A stretch of DNA of 64,000 nt from Clitopilus passeckerianus. Taxonomy: Eukaryota > Basidiomycota > Agaricomycetes > Agaricales > Entolomataceae. This document shows positions 10,398 through 19,346 of this stretch, in pieces (the first letter of the stretch is position 1; every line of letters starts with the position of its first letter). The notes below the pieces were generated by a model. It was not told where the DNA came from. It worked only from the letters and a program-made list of their open reading frames with translations, and made no database searches. The position numbers and the translations under genes were made by a program. The DNA lies in assembly GCA_944990035.1 (NCBI GenBank), contig CALYLX010000064.1, positions 62,001-126,000 of the forward strand, written 5' to 3'.

Positions 10398-11380
10398 GCC
10401 CCAGTGCAGAAACAATTGAACCAGAGACCGATTTCGATTTCGACTACGAAATGTCACAAGACAACAACAACAAGAAGGACATTGGAGCCAAACCCCAGAC
10501 GTTCTCCGGAGACCGATCCAAGACCAGAAAGTTCATTCAGGAACTTGAAGACTACCTCATCCTAAACAACCTCAACCAACTCGAAGATGACAAGAAGATT
10601 CACATCGCCCTATCCTTCCTCAAAGAAGGAACTGCAGCAGCATGGGGATTAGAATTTCACGATAAATACTCAGCAGCTGAAAGGAAAGCCACCTATGTTG
10701 AGTTTATCCACCAATTCAAAGAAGCCTTTTCCCCTACCGACGACAAAGCTGCCGCACTTCTCCAACTCAAAGCCTTACGACAGGATGGGACAGCTGACAA
10801 ATTTGTCACCGTCTTCAAGAATATTCTTGCACGAACCGATCTCAGCGGTGACACTGCAAAGATCGAGATCTTCATGGAAGGACTTACCCCCAAACTCCGA
10901 GAGAAAATTCTCTTTTCCAATTCCCCTCCTACCACATTTGACGATTGGGTCAAGAAAGCCGTCCAGTTTGACAACAACTGGCGACGTGCCAAGACAATCA
11001 TGGGACATACCCGTATCATCAAGACATCTGATATGGTCAAAGGTGCTTACAAAACACCTACTGGAGCCCGAGACCCAATGGCTATGGATGTTGATCGTTT
11101 CACCACTGATCCACCCAAACGCCGCCTCACCCAGGAGGAAAGAGAACATCACAAGAAGAACAACTTGTGCTACTATTGCTCCAAGAAAGGTCACACGATC
11201 CAACAATGTCTTCAAAGGAAGAGTTTTGGAAGAATCTACCCTAGCAACAACGACAGCCGATTCCACAAGAAACCTGAGAAGGGAGCCGAGTTGATCAAAT
11301 ATGTCAGAGCAGTCCTAGCTGACATGCCCCAAGAAGAAGCCGCTGAATTCTACACCGAAGCAGAGGCTGAGGGTTTTTAA
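10398..11380 (+). CDS. Gag, copy B (5'-truncated)
   Basis: The sequence enters gag at the point matching about 4198 of copy A; the first Met is at 10451 (MSQDNNNKKD) and the frame runs 309 residues. It includes the Gag core and a complete CCHC zinc knuckle starting at 11168 (CYYCSKKGHTIQQC), intact where copy A is frameshifted. It stops at 11378-11380 because of one extra T in a run (GGTTTTTAAAG against GGTTTTAAAG in copy A). Gag normally packages the RNA and forms the particle shell. About 550 bp of leader and gag N-terminus are missing. Confidence 0.8.
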
Positions 11381-11469
11381 AGAGGAAGACTGCAAAGCCG
11401 ACGTCAGTACTTCCTCGCCCGATTGATATTTCCAGTGTACTTGTAGCTACTGATTTTTATGCTGAATCT

Positions 11470-13851
11470 ATGCGTATCCCAATCTCTCTACAAGACCCCC
11501 TAGATGGAAATACAACAATCGCCGGCACAAAAGCTCTCATTGACTCTGGAGCGCAAGGGTCATTTATCGACTCCGTCTTTGCCAAGACACATCACCTCCC
11601 GCTACTCCCACTCCGACAACCGATTACAGCACGAAATGTTGATGGCACCCTGAACAAACAAGGAACTATTACCCACTTTACCTGGGTTATTGCCAAGATA
11701 GGGACAGCCATCATCAAGGAAAGATGTTTTGTCACTGGACTCAGGAAAGACCACCTGATTTTTGGATTACCCTGGCTAAAACGGGTAGATCCAATCATAT
11801 CGTGGAGCGATGGCACACTCGAAATCGACGAATCACGCATTACCCAACGACTGTCGCAAACATTAATGCGAGCAGTAGACATCAAGCGGATGAGAGCCAT
11901 CCGAGAACAACTACTAGAGGAAAACACGCCACCTACCCCAGCACCTGATTGTTCCGAAGAGAATCCCGGAAAATCAGAAGGACTTAGCGACTATTTCCGA
12001 ATAGTCGAAGACGGAGAAGAGATCAATGAAGATTTTCTCATCGCATACTGCCATAACGAACCGGCAGTCGGAATATTCACCAAGGAGGAACCCCCACTTA
12101 CGCAGGAACACACAGAGGATTACCTTGTGTACGGGCCAATCAGGCCAACTACCACGATACGACAGACGGTGGTAACACACCATCCAGCAACCAGACACCA
12201 CACACAGCAGGTGTGGATACGTGCGAAAACATCAATTTCGCAAGCTCTGGAACATAAACGAGAAGATAAGGAACCAAAGAAATCCCTTGACGAAATCATC
12301 CCCGACTATCTTCAAGACTACAGAAAAGTCTTTGAGAAAGCAGCATCCGAACGATTCCCACCAAGCCGACCCTGGGATCACGCCATAGATCTGAAGACAG
12401 ATTTCGTGCCAAAAGACTGCAAGGTCTATCCGCTCAGCCCCTTAGAGCAAGAAAAACTCAACGAGTTTCTCAAGGAAAATCTAGCCAAAGGATACATCCG
12501 AGAATCCAACTCCCCACAAGCATCTCCGTTCTTCTTTGTTGCAAAGAAAGACTCGGAAGCCCTGAGACCATGTCAGGATTACCGACGACTCAACGAAGGA
12601 ACAATACCTAACGCTTACCCCTTACCGCTGGCTAGCGAACTCATCGATAAACTCAAAGGAGCAACTGTCTTCACCAAACTCGACATTCGATGGGGATATC
12701 ACAACATCCGCATCAAAGATGGTGACCAATGGAAAGCAGCGTTCAAGACCAACCGAGGGTTATTTGAACCAATGGTGATGTTCTTTGGACTAATGAACTC
12801 ACCTGGTACCTTCCAAGCAATGATGAACCACCTTTTCCGAGACATGATAGACGAAGGATGGGTCATCATCTACATGGACGACATCCTCATCTTCTCCAAC
12901 GATCCAGAAAAACACCGAGAACGCACATGCAGAGTCTTACAAAGACTACAAGACAACGATCTCTACCTCAAAGCAGAGAAATGCCAATTTGACACCACAA
13001 GAGTGGAATACCTTGGGTTCATCATTGAACCAAACAAGATCTCCATGGACCCTGTCAAACTTGCAGGGATGCGCGACTGGCCTACGCCAACTACAGTAAA
13101 GGAAGTCCGATCATTCCTAGGATTCGGAAACTTTTACCGCAGATTCATCGGAAAATATGCGGAAATTGCCAAACCGCTGAACGAACTCACCAAGAAAGAC
13201 AAGAAGTGGGAATGGACCAATGAATGTCACAAAGCTTTCACTACCCTGAAAGACAAATTCCTGGAAGCGCCTGTGTTGCTGATGCCTGACCCCACGAAGC
13301 CATTTGTGGTGGAAAGCGACGCCTCAAAACATGCAACAGGAGCAGTCCTACAACAACGTGACGCCAACGGATCATGGCACCCATGTGGTTTCATATCTAA
13401 ATTGTTCTCGGAAACAGAACGGAACTATGAAATCTACGACCGAGAACTTCTAGGCATTATCCGCGCATTAGAAACCTGGCGACACTACTTCCATGGATCC
13501 CAACATTCAGTTGTGATTCTATCCGATCACAAAAACCTCACATACTTCCGAGAAGCCCGGAAGTTGAACCGACGACAAGCAAGATGGAATTTGATGCTAT
13601 CCCAGTTTAACATCAAACTTGTACACACCCCTGGTGCAAAGATGATACAATCTGACGCACTATCTCGACGACCAGACCACATCCCAGGTGAAGACACCGA
13701 CAACGAAGACATCATTCTCCTCCCCGACAAGCTCTTCCTTCGCTCAATCGACATTGAACTAAAGGACGAAATTGTACACAAGATGGTCAATGACAAACTG
13801 ATTGTTGACGCCATTCGCACCGCCAAAGAAGACGGACCCCCACCAATCTGA
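11470..13851 (+). CDS. Protease-RT-RNase H, copy B
   Basis: A 793-residue open frame from MRIPISLQDP. The aspartic protease motif DSGA is near residue 25, the reverse transcriptase motif YMDD near residue 468 (codon at 12871), and RNase H starts around residue 615 (SDASKHATG). It ends at a TGA (13849-13851) after PPPI. The same TGA is in copy A, and the frame continues after it into integrase without a shift, so this is one polyprotein interrupted by a stop. In copy A's reading, gag and protease are in one frame, so the family probably makes a single Gag-Pol. Confidence 0.85.
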   Translation: MRIPISLQDPLDGNTTIAGTKALIDSGAQGSFIDSVFAKTHHLPLLPLRQPITARNVDGTLNKQGTITHFTWVIAKIGTAIIKERCFVTGLRKDHLIFGLPWLKRVDPIISWSDGTLEIDESRITQRLSQTLMRAVDIKRMRAIREQLLEENTPPTPAPDCSEENPGKSEGLSDYFRIVEDGEEINEDFLIAYCHNEPAVGIFTKEEPPLTQEHTEDYLVYGPIRPTTTIRQTVVTHHPATRHHTQQVWIRAKTSISQALEHKREDKEPKKSLDEIIPDYLQDYRKVFEKAASERFPPSRPWDHAIDLKTDFVPKDCKVYPLSPLEQEKLNEFLKENLAKGYIRESNSPQASPFFFVAKKDSEALRPCQDYRRLNEGTIPNAYPLPLASELIDKLKGATVFTKLDIRWGYHNIRIKDGDQWKAAFKTNRGLFEPMVMFFGLMNSPGTFQAMMNHLFRDMIDEGWVIIYMDDILIFSNDPEKHRERTCRVLQRLQDNDLYLKAEKCQFDTTRVEYLGFIIEPNKISMDPVKLAGMRDWPTPTTVKEVRSFLGFGNFYRRFIGKYAEIAKPLNELTKKDKKWEWTNECHKAFTTLKDKFLEAPVLLMPDPTKPFVVESDASKHATGAVLQQRDANGSWHPCGFISKLFSETERNYEIYDRELLGIIRALETWRHYFHGSQHSVVILSDHKNLTYFREARKLNRRQARWNLMLSQFNIKLVHTPGAKMIQSDALSRRPDHIPGEDTDNEDIILLPDKLFLRSIDIELKDEIVHKMVNDKLIVDAIRTAKEDGPPPI

Positions 13852-15204
13852 TCAAACCTGGAAGACTGGAAATTTGACGATGGCATCTTGTACTACAAGG
13901 ACAAGTGTGTGGTACCAGATGACGAAGACCTCCGAAGGAGGATAGTCCAACGTTATCACGATCTACCCAGCGCAGGACACCCTGGACAATTTGGGACACT
14001 GGAAAAAGTCCGGAAGGACTACTGGTGGCCAGGGATGTCAGTGTTCATCAAGAACTTTGTGCAGGGCTGTGCAATGTGCCAGCAAATGAAAATCAATCGC
14101 CACCCCACCGCTCCACCATTAATGCCCATCAAATCCGAAACCACTAGGCCATTTTCGCTAGTGACGTACGATTTTCACACGGATCTCCCAGAGAGTGATG
14201 GTTTCGATAGCATTATGGCCGTGGTCGACCATGGAGCTACGAAGGGGGCAATTTTCATCCCTTGCACAAAGAAAATCGACGCCACAGGAACTGCAAACGC
14301 CTACATTGACAACGTTTACCGTCGCTTTGGACTCCCCGACAAAGGAATTTCTGACAGAGGACCTCAATTCGCCTTTAAAGTTTTCCAAGAAATGGGACGA
14401 CTCCTTGGAATCAAGCTCAACATGAGCACCGCCTACCACCCACAAACCGATGGTGCGACAGAAAGGATCAATCAGGAGATTGATGCCTATCTCCGCATCT
14501 TCTGTGCACAGAACCCCGAATCCTGGTCCAAATGGATTACCACTCTAGAATTCTCCTACAACAGCCGAACACACTCTGTCACCAAACGAACCCCATTCTA
14601 CCTAATGATGGGATACGAACCACCTGCACTCCCATCAATTGCTCCCACTAGCAAAATTCCCGCAGTTGACAAACGGATCAAGGAACTTCTGCTAGCACGT
14701 GATGAAGCAAATGCTGCACATGCACTTGCTGCGCAACGCATGGCAGAGAAGATCACACGACAGTTCACCCCATTCAAAGTTGGAGAAAAGGTGTGGTTAG
14801 AAGCCACAAATCTCAATCAAGGAAACATCTCCAGGAAACTAGCACCCAAACGAGAAGGACCCTTCAAGATACTTGAGGTAAAAGGACACCTGACCTATAA
14901 ACTCGACCTGCCAAGACGATGGAAGATCCACCCGGTGATTCACGCGTCACTTCTCACCCGTTACATCTCCACCAAAGCGCATGGACCCAGCTTCTCTAAA
15001 CCGCCACCTGACGAAATCGACGGAATAGAAGAATACGAAATAGAAGCAATTGTGGCCCATCAGAAACAAGGCAAAGGGCGACACAGATACCTCGTAAAAT
15101 GGAAGGGATGGCCATCAGCGGACAACGAATGGATGCCCGAGTCGGAACTGCGGAACGCCAAGGAAATACTTACCGAGTATAAAAAGAGGAAGAAACTCAC
15201 CTGA
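13852..15204 (+). CDS. Integrase with chromodomain, copy B
   Basis: In frame with the upstream RT-RNase H but after the TGA at 13849; the first Met is at 13888. From that Met, the zinc-binding residues are H24, H31, C61 and C64. The catalytic core has the DRGPQF and GATERINQEID motifs. The C-terminus is a chromodomain (EEYEIEAIVAHQ ... RYLVKWKGWPSADNEWMPE), which in chromoviruses directs integration toward marked chromatin. The frame is intact to its natural stop at 15202-15204. Confidence 0.85.
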   Translation, partial: SNLEDWKFDDGILYYKDKCVVPDDEDLRRRIVQRYHDLPSAGHPGQFGTLEKVRKDYWWPGMSVFIKNFVQGCAMCQQMKINRHPTAPPLMPIKSETTRPFSLVTYDFHTDLPESDGFDSIMAVVDHGATKGAIFIPCTKKIDATGTANAYIDNVYRRFGLPDKGISDRGPQFAFKVFQEMGRLLGIKLNMSTAYHPQTDGATERINQEIDAYLRIFCAQNPESWSKWITTLEFSYNSRTHSVTKRTPFYLMMGYEPPALPSIAPTSKIPAVDKRIKELLLARDEANAAHALAAQRMAEKITRQFTPFKVGEKVWLEATNLNQGNISRKLAPKREGPFKILEVKGHLTYKLDLPRRWKIHPVIHASLLTRYISTKAHGPSFSKPPPDEIDGIEEYEIEAIVAHQKQGKGRHRYLVKWKGWPSADNEWMPESELRNAKEILTEYKKRKKLT

Positions 15205-15242
15205 CACCACATAGCAAACCCACTCACATCCACTATATAACA

Positions 15243-15740
15243 ATGTCTCAAAATGCCTCTTCCTACGACCGCACCATCATCCGCAACACCTTCAAATCCG
15301 ATACCGCTATTACGGCGCTCCGTACGCATACTGCCTGGAGCAGCGACGACAACCCTCTCACCGCTGTGGGAGAACAAGGAACCCTTTACCAAAACCGACG
15401 AACCGAAACTCGCAACGAAGTGGCTCGTCTGCGCCACCAATTTGCGAAAACCACTGACGATCTTGATCAACTTTTGGACAAAGTTGATCGAGAAACGGAG
15501 GAGACCCTCACAGACCTCTTCTTTGCTATTGGAGGAACAGCTTTCCTCGACGAATTCTTCCCCGAACGACAAAACTGGTTCAACAACCCAGAGGAGACAG
15601 ACTTGAAACCCTTGCCTCCAATCCCTGGGGGCCTGAGGAAAGTCAAGAAGAGGAAGTCACGATCCTCACTGCACGTCAAGTTTGCGGAACCCTACGAGCA
15701 TTTCCTCCCGTCACCAATTTACACACCACCGCAAAAATAA
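15243..15740 (+). CDS. Extra 3' ORF 1, copy B
   Basis: An intact 165-residue frame, MSQNASSYDRTIIRNTF to IYTPPQK, 38 bp after the chromodomain stop. The middle (RLRHQFAKTTDDLDQLLDK) is rich in charged residues and could form a coiled coil; a basic patch (RKVKKRKSR) follows. It is not Gag, protease, RT, integrase or a recognised envelope. The copy A version is broken by frameshifts. It may be an accessory protein or a piece of a longer 3' product. No homologue recognised. Confidence 0.5.
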   Translation: MSQNASSYDRTIIRNTFKSDTAITALRTHTAWSSDDNPLTAVGEQGTLYQNRRTETRNEVARLRHQFAKTTDDLDQLLDKVDRETEETLTDLFFAIGGTAFLDEFFPERQNWFNNPEETDLKPLPPIPGGLRKVKKRKSRSSLHVKFAEPYEHFLPSPIYTPPQK

Positions 15741-15742
15741 AA

Positions 15743-16111
15743 CATAACCCCTTCGTCAAAGAAGAACAGAACGACAACAAGGAAAACATCAACCCCAATG
15801 GCAAACCCTCCAACGCCATACCTCTCCGCATTCGAAAGCCCACCAGAGTCCGACTCACCAACGCTGGTGAACCTTCCCCCTCGACAATATCGTCCCAGAA
15901 GGCGCCGCGCACTGGATACCTTGCCAACAGACCACCACCACCCAGATGGTTCAGATGCTACATTTGTGGAGGCAGACACCGACAGTGTCATTGCTTTTGT
16001 TTTGTGTGTCGTCTGTGCCATCATTGTGGCCCAGGCCATTACCCGGTTAGCTGCCCACAACGCTACCACAAGGGCATAGACCGTCATTTCTGGGGTAAAG
16101 GAAGGAATTGA
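15743..16111 (+). CDS. Overlapping extra 3' frames, copy B
   Basis: Two frames are open here. One is 93 residues from MANPPTPYLSAF (15798-16079) with a hydrophobic C-terminal stretch. The other has no ATG at its start, is open through 15743-16111, and from 15956 encodes a dense Cys/His cluster (CYICGGRHRQCHCF, then VCRLCHHCGPGHYP). The second is reached by a -1 shift near the stop of the preceding frame (15738-15740, in an A-rich tract). It looks like a metal-binding domain. In copy A two of its Cys codons are Arg codons. I cannot tell which frame is used. Confidence 0.35.
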   Translation, partial: HNPFVKEEQNDNKENINPNGKPSNAIPLRIRKPTRVRLTNAGEPSPSTISSQKAPRTGYLANRPPPPRWFRCYICGGRHRQCHCFCFVCRLCHHCGPGHYPVSCPQRYHKGIDRHFWGKGRN

Positions 16112-16144
16112 AGTCAGGAGACTTCAACGATAGCGAGAGGGTAA

Positions 16145-16630
16145 TGTTATGATTTTGCTTACATGTTTCTCCTTACATACCCCGGCCCGCTTACCTATGC
16201 ACAATTACTCACATATGCTGCGCATCACTGCGCATTTTTCACCTTTTCTCCATGCTTACTCCACATCTCTCACGATCGTGAGAGACTTATACCTTATCTG
16301 ACTCTTTCTGACTCACATCGAGTCATACTGACTCATGTACTTACTCATCATGCTGTGCATGACTCATTACTTACTCAGCATGCTGCGCATGCGCTATATT
16401 TAGAACTACTAGATAGGTATATAAGCCTGTACCATTTGGTCAAGGCTCCTCAGCTTGACCTAGGCAATCTACCTAACTGCTTAGTTCTCTACTTCGCCTT
16501 TAAGTCCCTTGCTTCGTCAATCTCACCAGGTCGTCAGTACAGCCGCAGCTGCTGACAAATCTCTGTCTTTGTTTATCAAAGACATCGAGCGTAAACAGTA
16601 TTACCTAAATTGTTAGGCTCTGCCATAACA
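16145..16630 (+). repeat. LTR 3 (3' LTR of copy B)
   Basis: 486 bp. It contains the extra segment of about 21 bp (around 16315-16337) that LTR 1 and LTR 2 lack and the solo LTR at 864 has. Its end reads CCATAACA. The palindrome CTCTCACGATCGTGAGAG is at 16267-16284. Because it differs in structure from LTR 2, copy B was not flanked at birth by LTR 2 and LTR 3 as a simple pair. Confidence 0.9.
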
Positions 16631-16664
16631 CTTATCACATAATTACTAGATTTAAAACACCTAG

Positions 16665-16872
16665 CAACAAAACCCTTCCAATGGGTCACCACCTTGTACT
16701 GTGTGAAACACCTGCTAAAAGTGGAAGCACAGCCTCAGGGTTATGTCAGTATCAAGCCAAGAGATTGAACTATGATATATATTATTTTCAAGATTTTGCA
16801 TAATTTATTTCATTAGCTATTAACACATCTTTGAAAAAGTAGTAAACATTGGAAGGGTTTTGTTGCCCACTG
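16665..16872. mobile_element. Small inverted-repeat element (MITE-like)
   Basis: 19-bp perfect inverted repeats, CAACAAAACCCTTCCAATG at 16665-16683 and its complement at 16847-16865, enclose about 160 bp of AT-rich, non-coding sequence. The right end reads ...GCCCACTG followed by TA at 16873-16874; read outward-in this is TA-CAGTGGGC, the signature of a Tc1/mariner-type terminus. The left end is less well kept beyond the repeat. It is probably a non-autonomous Tc1/mariner-derived element. Confidence 0.6.
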
Positions 16873-17380
16873 TATCTCCTGGAGTGCGCTCAGAGATTGC
16901 ATATTCCTGCTTTTGAGCTCGCTCGAGTGGACGGTATGTTGGGTCTTTGTCTTGGAAGAATGTACAAGGTACTGAATTTCATGCCAGCCGACCCAGTGAT
17001 TCCCCCAACCAACCATTGGTTCAACTGGGACTGGAATGCTTGTCCACTTTCGCATGGGAGAGTCAATCTTGATACTCTTCACTGTTTCCACTATAATTTT
17101 CAAAGGAAGAACAACAGCCTCAATATCGTGGCTGATGAATATCTCGGTATCACGAAGGAAGATGTCCCATTCTCTGAACTGGTGACTCTACAGTATGGGG
17201 ACTCTCAGAGCCGCCGACGTATGGCTGTTTATTGCGCAAAGGTTGGATGGATTGAATTGGCCTAATTCGTCCCTCACTGACGATATCTTGTTCTAGGATA
17301 CTAGCCTTGCACTCTGGCTTAGCATAAAGCTCAGCTTCCTAGAAACTTTAGCGAATCTGTTGGGAAAGGAGCTCATACCC
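16873..17380 (+). pseudogene. DNA polymerase delta catalytic subunit fragment
   Basis: The translation from 16873 starts YLLECAQRLHIPAF, which matches the exonuclease domain of B-family polymerase delta (PYLLERA...), and continues to KEDVPFSELVTLQYGDSQ and RRRMAVYCAK, the conserved KEDV...RRLAVYCLKD region. An intron (17242-17296, GT...TTCTAG) splits AVYCAK from DTSLALWL, at a place that keeps the family's KD. After that the similarity fades and stops appear, and the polymerase domain is absent. The 5' side ends at the inserted element at 16872. It is a dead fragment; the working gene must be elsewhere. Confidence 0.7.
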
Positions 17381-17656
17381 CTGAGTGGTTTGTTCGCAAG
17401 ATTCGCCGATCCAGGTTCAGCAAAGGATTCGTGAATCGTCGTCGGATGGATTTCCTTGCAAGTCGCCTCTGTCGGGACGCCTGATCATGTTTGCAAAGCC
17501 TTGCTTTGAGGTGTTATTATCATTCCATGATCCAAGGCTTACCCAAAGCTTGACAGTGTATCTTTTGACATATAGGCTAACACGTAGAACTCATATCTTG
17601 ATTATGATCACTCTATTGGCACTGTAGTCTAGCTGCCAAGTCAAGAAACATAGAAT
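17381..17656. other. Gap after polymerase relic
   Basis: No coding sequence that I can support. It may hold further decayed polymerase delta sequence and then the 3' flank of the convergent thioesterase gene. Confidence 0.4.
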
Positions 17657-18871
17657 TTACAATCTAGGACTACTCTCAGCTGCCTTGTTTCTCGACAAGT
17701 TGACCGCCATGGGTAATACAGTTGCCATCTGAGTAGCAATGGCGAGACAGACCTGCTCCTCACGCCAGCCCTCCTTCTCCTCACCCTCTCCAAAATTTGT
17801 AGGGGCAGTCCATATCTCGACGTAGGCATCATGCCTGCCATCATGGAGGAACCGACCGCTGTGATACAAACCCACGGTCCTATCTGCATGTTTCTCATAC
17901 GTCTTTGGGATTGGAGCTTTAAACTCGACCGAAAGCACCAATGTCGGGAACCAGCTATAGACATTGTAAGTAACGGAAAGACATACAGACACGGTTTTCA
18001 CATACCTTGGGCCTATCTTCTCCCTCTCTGTACGGGGAAGTAAGGAGGGCGAATTGATGAAGACATCTGTGAGGAACGCAAGAGCGGGGCTGGTAATCTT
18101 ATCAGCCGCCTTCGTGAACCCAAACCAGGCTCCCCATTCTAATCCTTCGCCGCCAATAGTCTCGCTATTGGACCTATTAGGATGGTCGATCGCGTTCTTC
18201 GCATCGATATCCATATCTCTTGAGAGACTTGAGTGCTCCGTGAAGTTCCAGACCTCACGCGTGCGCGCAACTGACGCTTTGGATGGATGAGAGTAGAGTG
18301 GAATGCGACGCGCGAAAGAGGAGGGTGGTTGAATGGTGAAATGGGGTTTATTGGCGGAGGTATCGACGTTGGTGCCAAAGATGCAATGGGTGGTGATAAC
18401 CAAAGTATCCTGAGCTTACATTCAGAAAGAGCTGATCTCAGAGACATGATTGTCCATACCTTCTGGATGAGCTCAGCTGTCAGGTTCGAGAACCCTCGTC
18501 CTGCCTTGAGGGTGCAGATGCGAACCTGGAAATCCGCTATTGAAGTGGGTCGTAGATAGTGAGCTGTGACATGGATTGGGTCGGGATGTTTTGTGGTAGA
18601 TTGGTATTGCAAGCAAGCTTCCAGCACTAGAGCCAATACATATCCTGGCGGTCATAGTTTAGATTCAAGCCTTCTAGCGACAAGGGTTTAACTCACCACC
18701 ATGCGGTACTCTGACATAATTCTATTGCTCTGTTTAAGTCCACCAGCGCGGGGAGTAAAGCGCTACTTACGCTCCGACTGACCACTGCCCATCTACATGG
18801 CCCTCGTAAATCTGGTATTCTCCTTCGGAACGGGCAAACTTCGTATTGACGGCTTCATTAAACGGGGCCAT
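17657..18871 (-). CDS. Acyl-CoA thioesterase-like protein
   Basis: Starts MAPFNEAVNTKFARSEG at 18871. Four introns are visible. After splicing, the front half of a double-hotdog thioesterase is clear: GHVDGQWSVGA joined to VPHGGYVLALVLEA, then PDPIHVTAHYLRPTS and FSNLTAELIQK. The second hotdog follows the long exon and ends VGLYHSGRFLHDGRHDAY, EIWTAPTNF. The total of roughly 330 residues suits this family of hydrolases, which cleave acyl-CoA esters; the substrate cannot be told. An exon of only 14 nt (18697-18710) supplies the VPHG turn. It is convergent with the relic upstream of it and divergent from the DHHC gene. Confidence 0.85.
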
Positions 18872-19346
18872 GGCGAGAGATTCAAGAAGCTTGACCAGTT
18901 GATTGCGCTTGCTTTTGAGGAGCCGTAGCAATCCACATCGCCTGTCCGGAATACCCGGTGGCTTGGGATAAACTTTAGGAAAGCTGGCTGAGGTCACAGA
19001 ATACCTCCTTCGGGACGTCGGGGTGCGGGTGCAGTCAATGCGCAGATGGTGTTGCTCGTCAATGAATAAAGGCCCTCTGGCATTTGTATCGATCCGGAAG
19101 CCAAGACATCTTCGAGGATTTCCAAGCTAGACTGAGGTTGAGGGACTTGTTGTCATCGTCGTCGTTGAAATATGTTGGGTTGACGGAATGAAGGCGCCGG
19201 TTGCTATCCGCGTTTCGCACAGGCCCTTCTGAATTCATCGACCTTAATTTCTTCCTTTCATGTCCTGCTGCTGAAAACAGCGTGTCCATGCTAGTGGATT
19301 TGTATAATCCCTTTCTATTTCATATACCACTGCCATATACACTATT
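18872..19346. other. Divergent promoter region, thioesterase/DHHC
   Basis: 475 bp between two divergently transcribed start codons. It must hold both promoters. No clear TATA box or other motif stands out to me. Confidence 0.5.

Larger units (their letters stand above)
3187..16630 (+). mobile_element. Tandem chromovirus array (LTR-int-LTR-int-LTR)
   Basis: Three LTRs of one Ty3/gypsy family (3187-3651, 9933-10397, 16145-16630) enclose two internal regions. Copy A (3652-9932) runs from primer-binding site to polypurine tract. Copy B (10398-16144) begins abruptly inside gag. The pol regions are almost identical, offset by 6206 bp. Order of domains: Gag with CCHC knuckle, protease, reverse transcriptase, RNase H, integrase, chromodomain, then two short open frames. 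The chromodomain places it in the chromoviruses, the Ty3/gypsy branch common in fungi. The outer flanks (ccctt and cttat) do not form a target-site duplication, so the array has been rearranged since insertion. Confidence 0.9.

Noticed and set aside
15719..16087. 122-codon minus-strand frame in the 3' part of copy B
   Set aside because: It is the complement of the overlapping sense frames; compositional bias keeps it open. No motif supports it.
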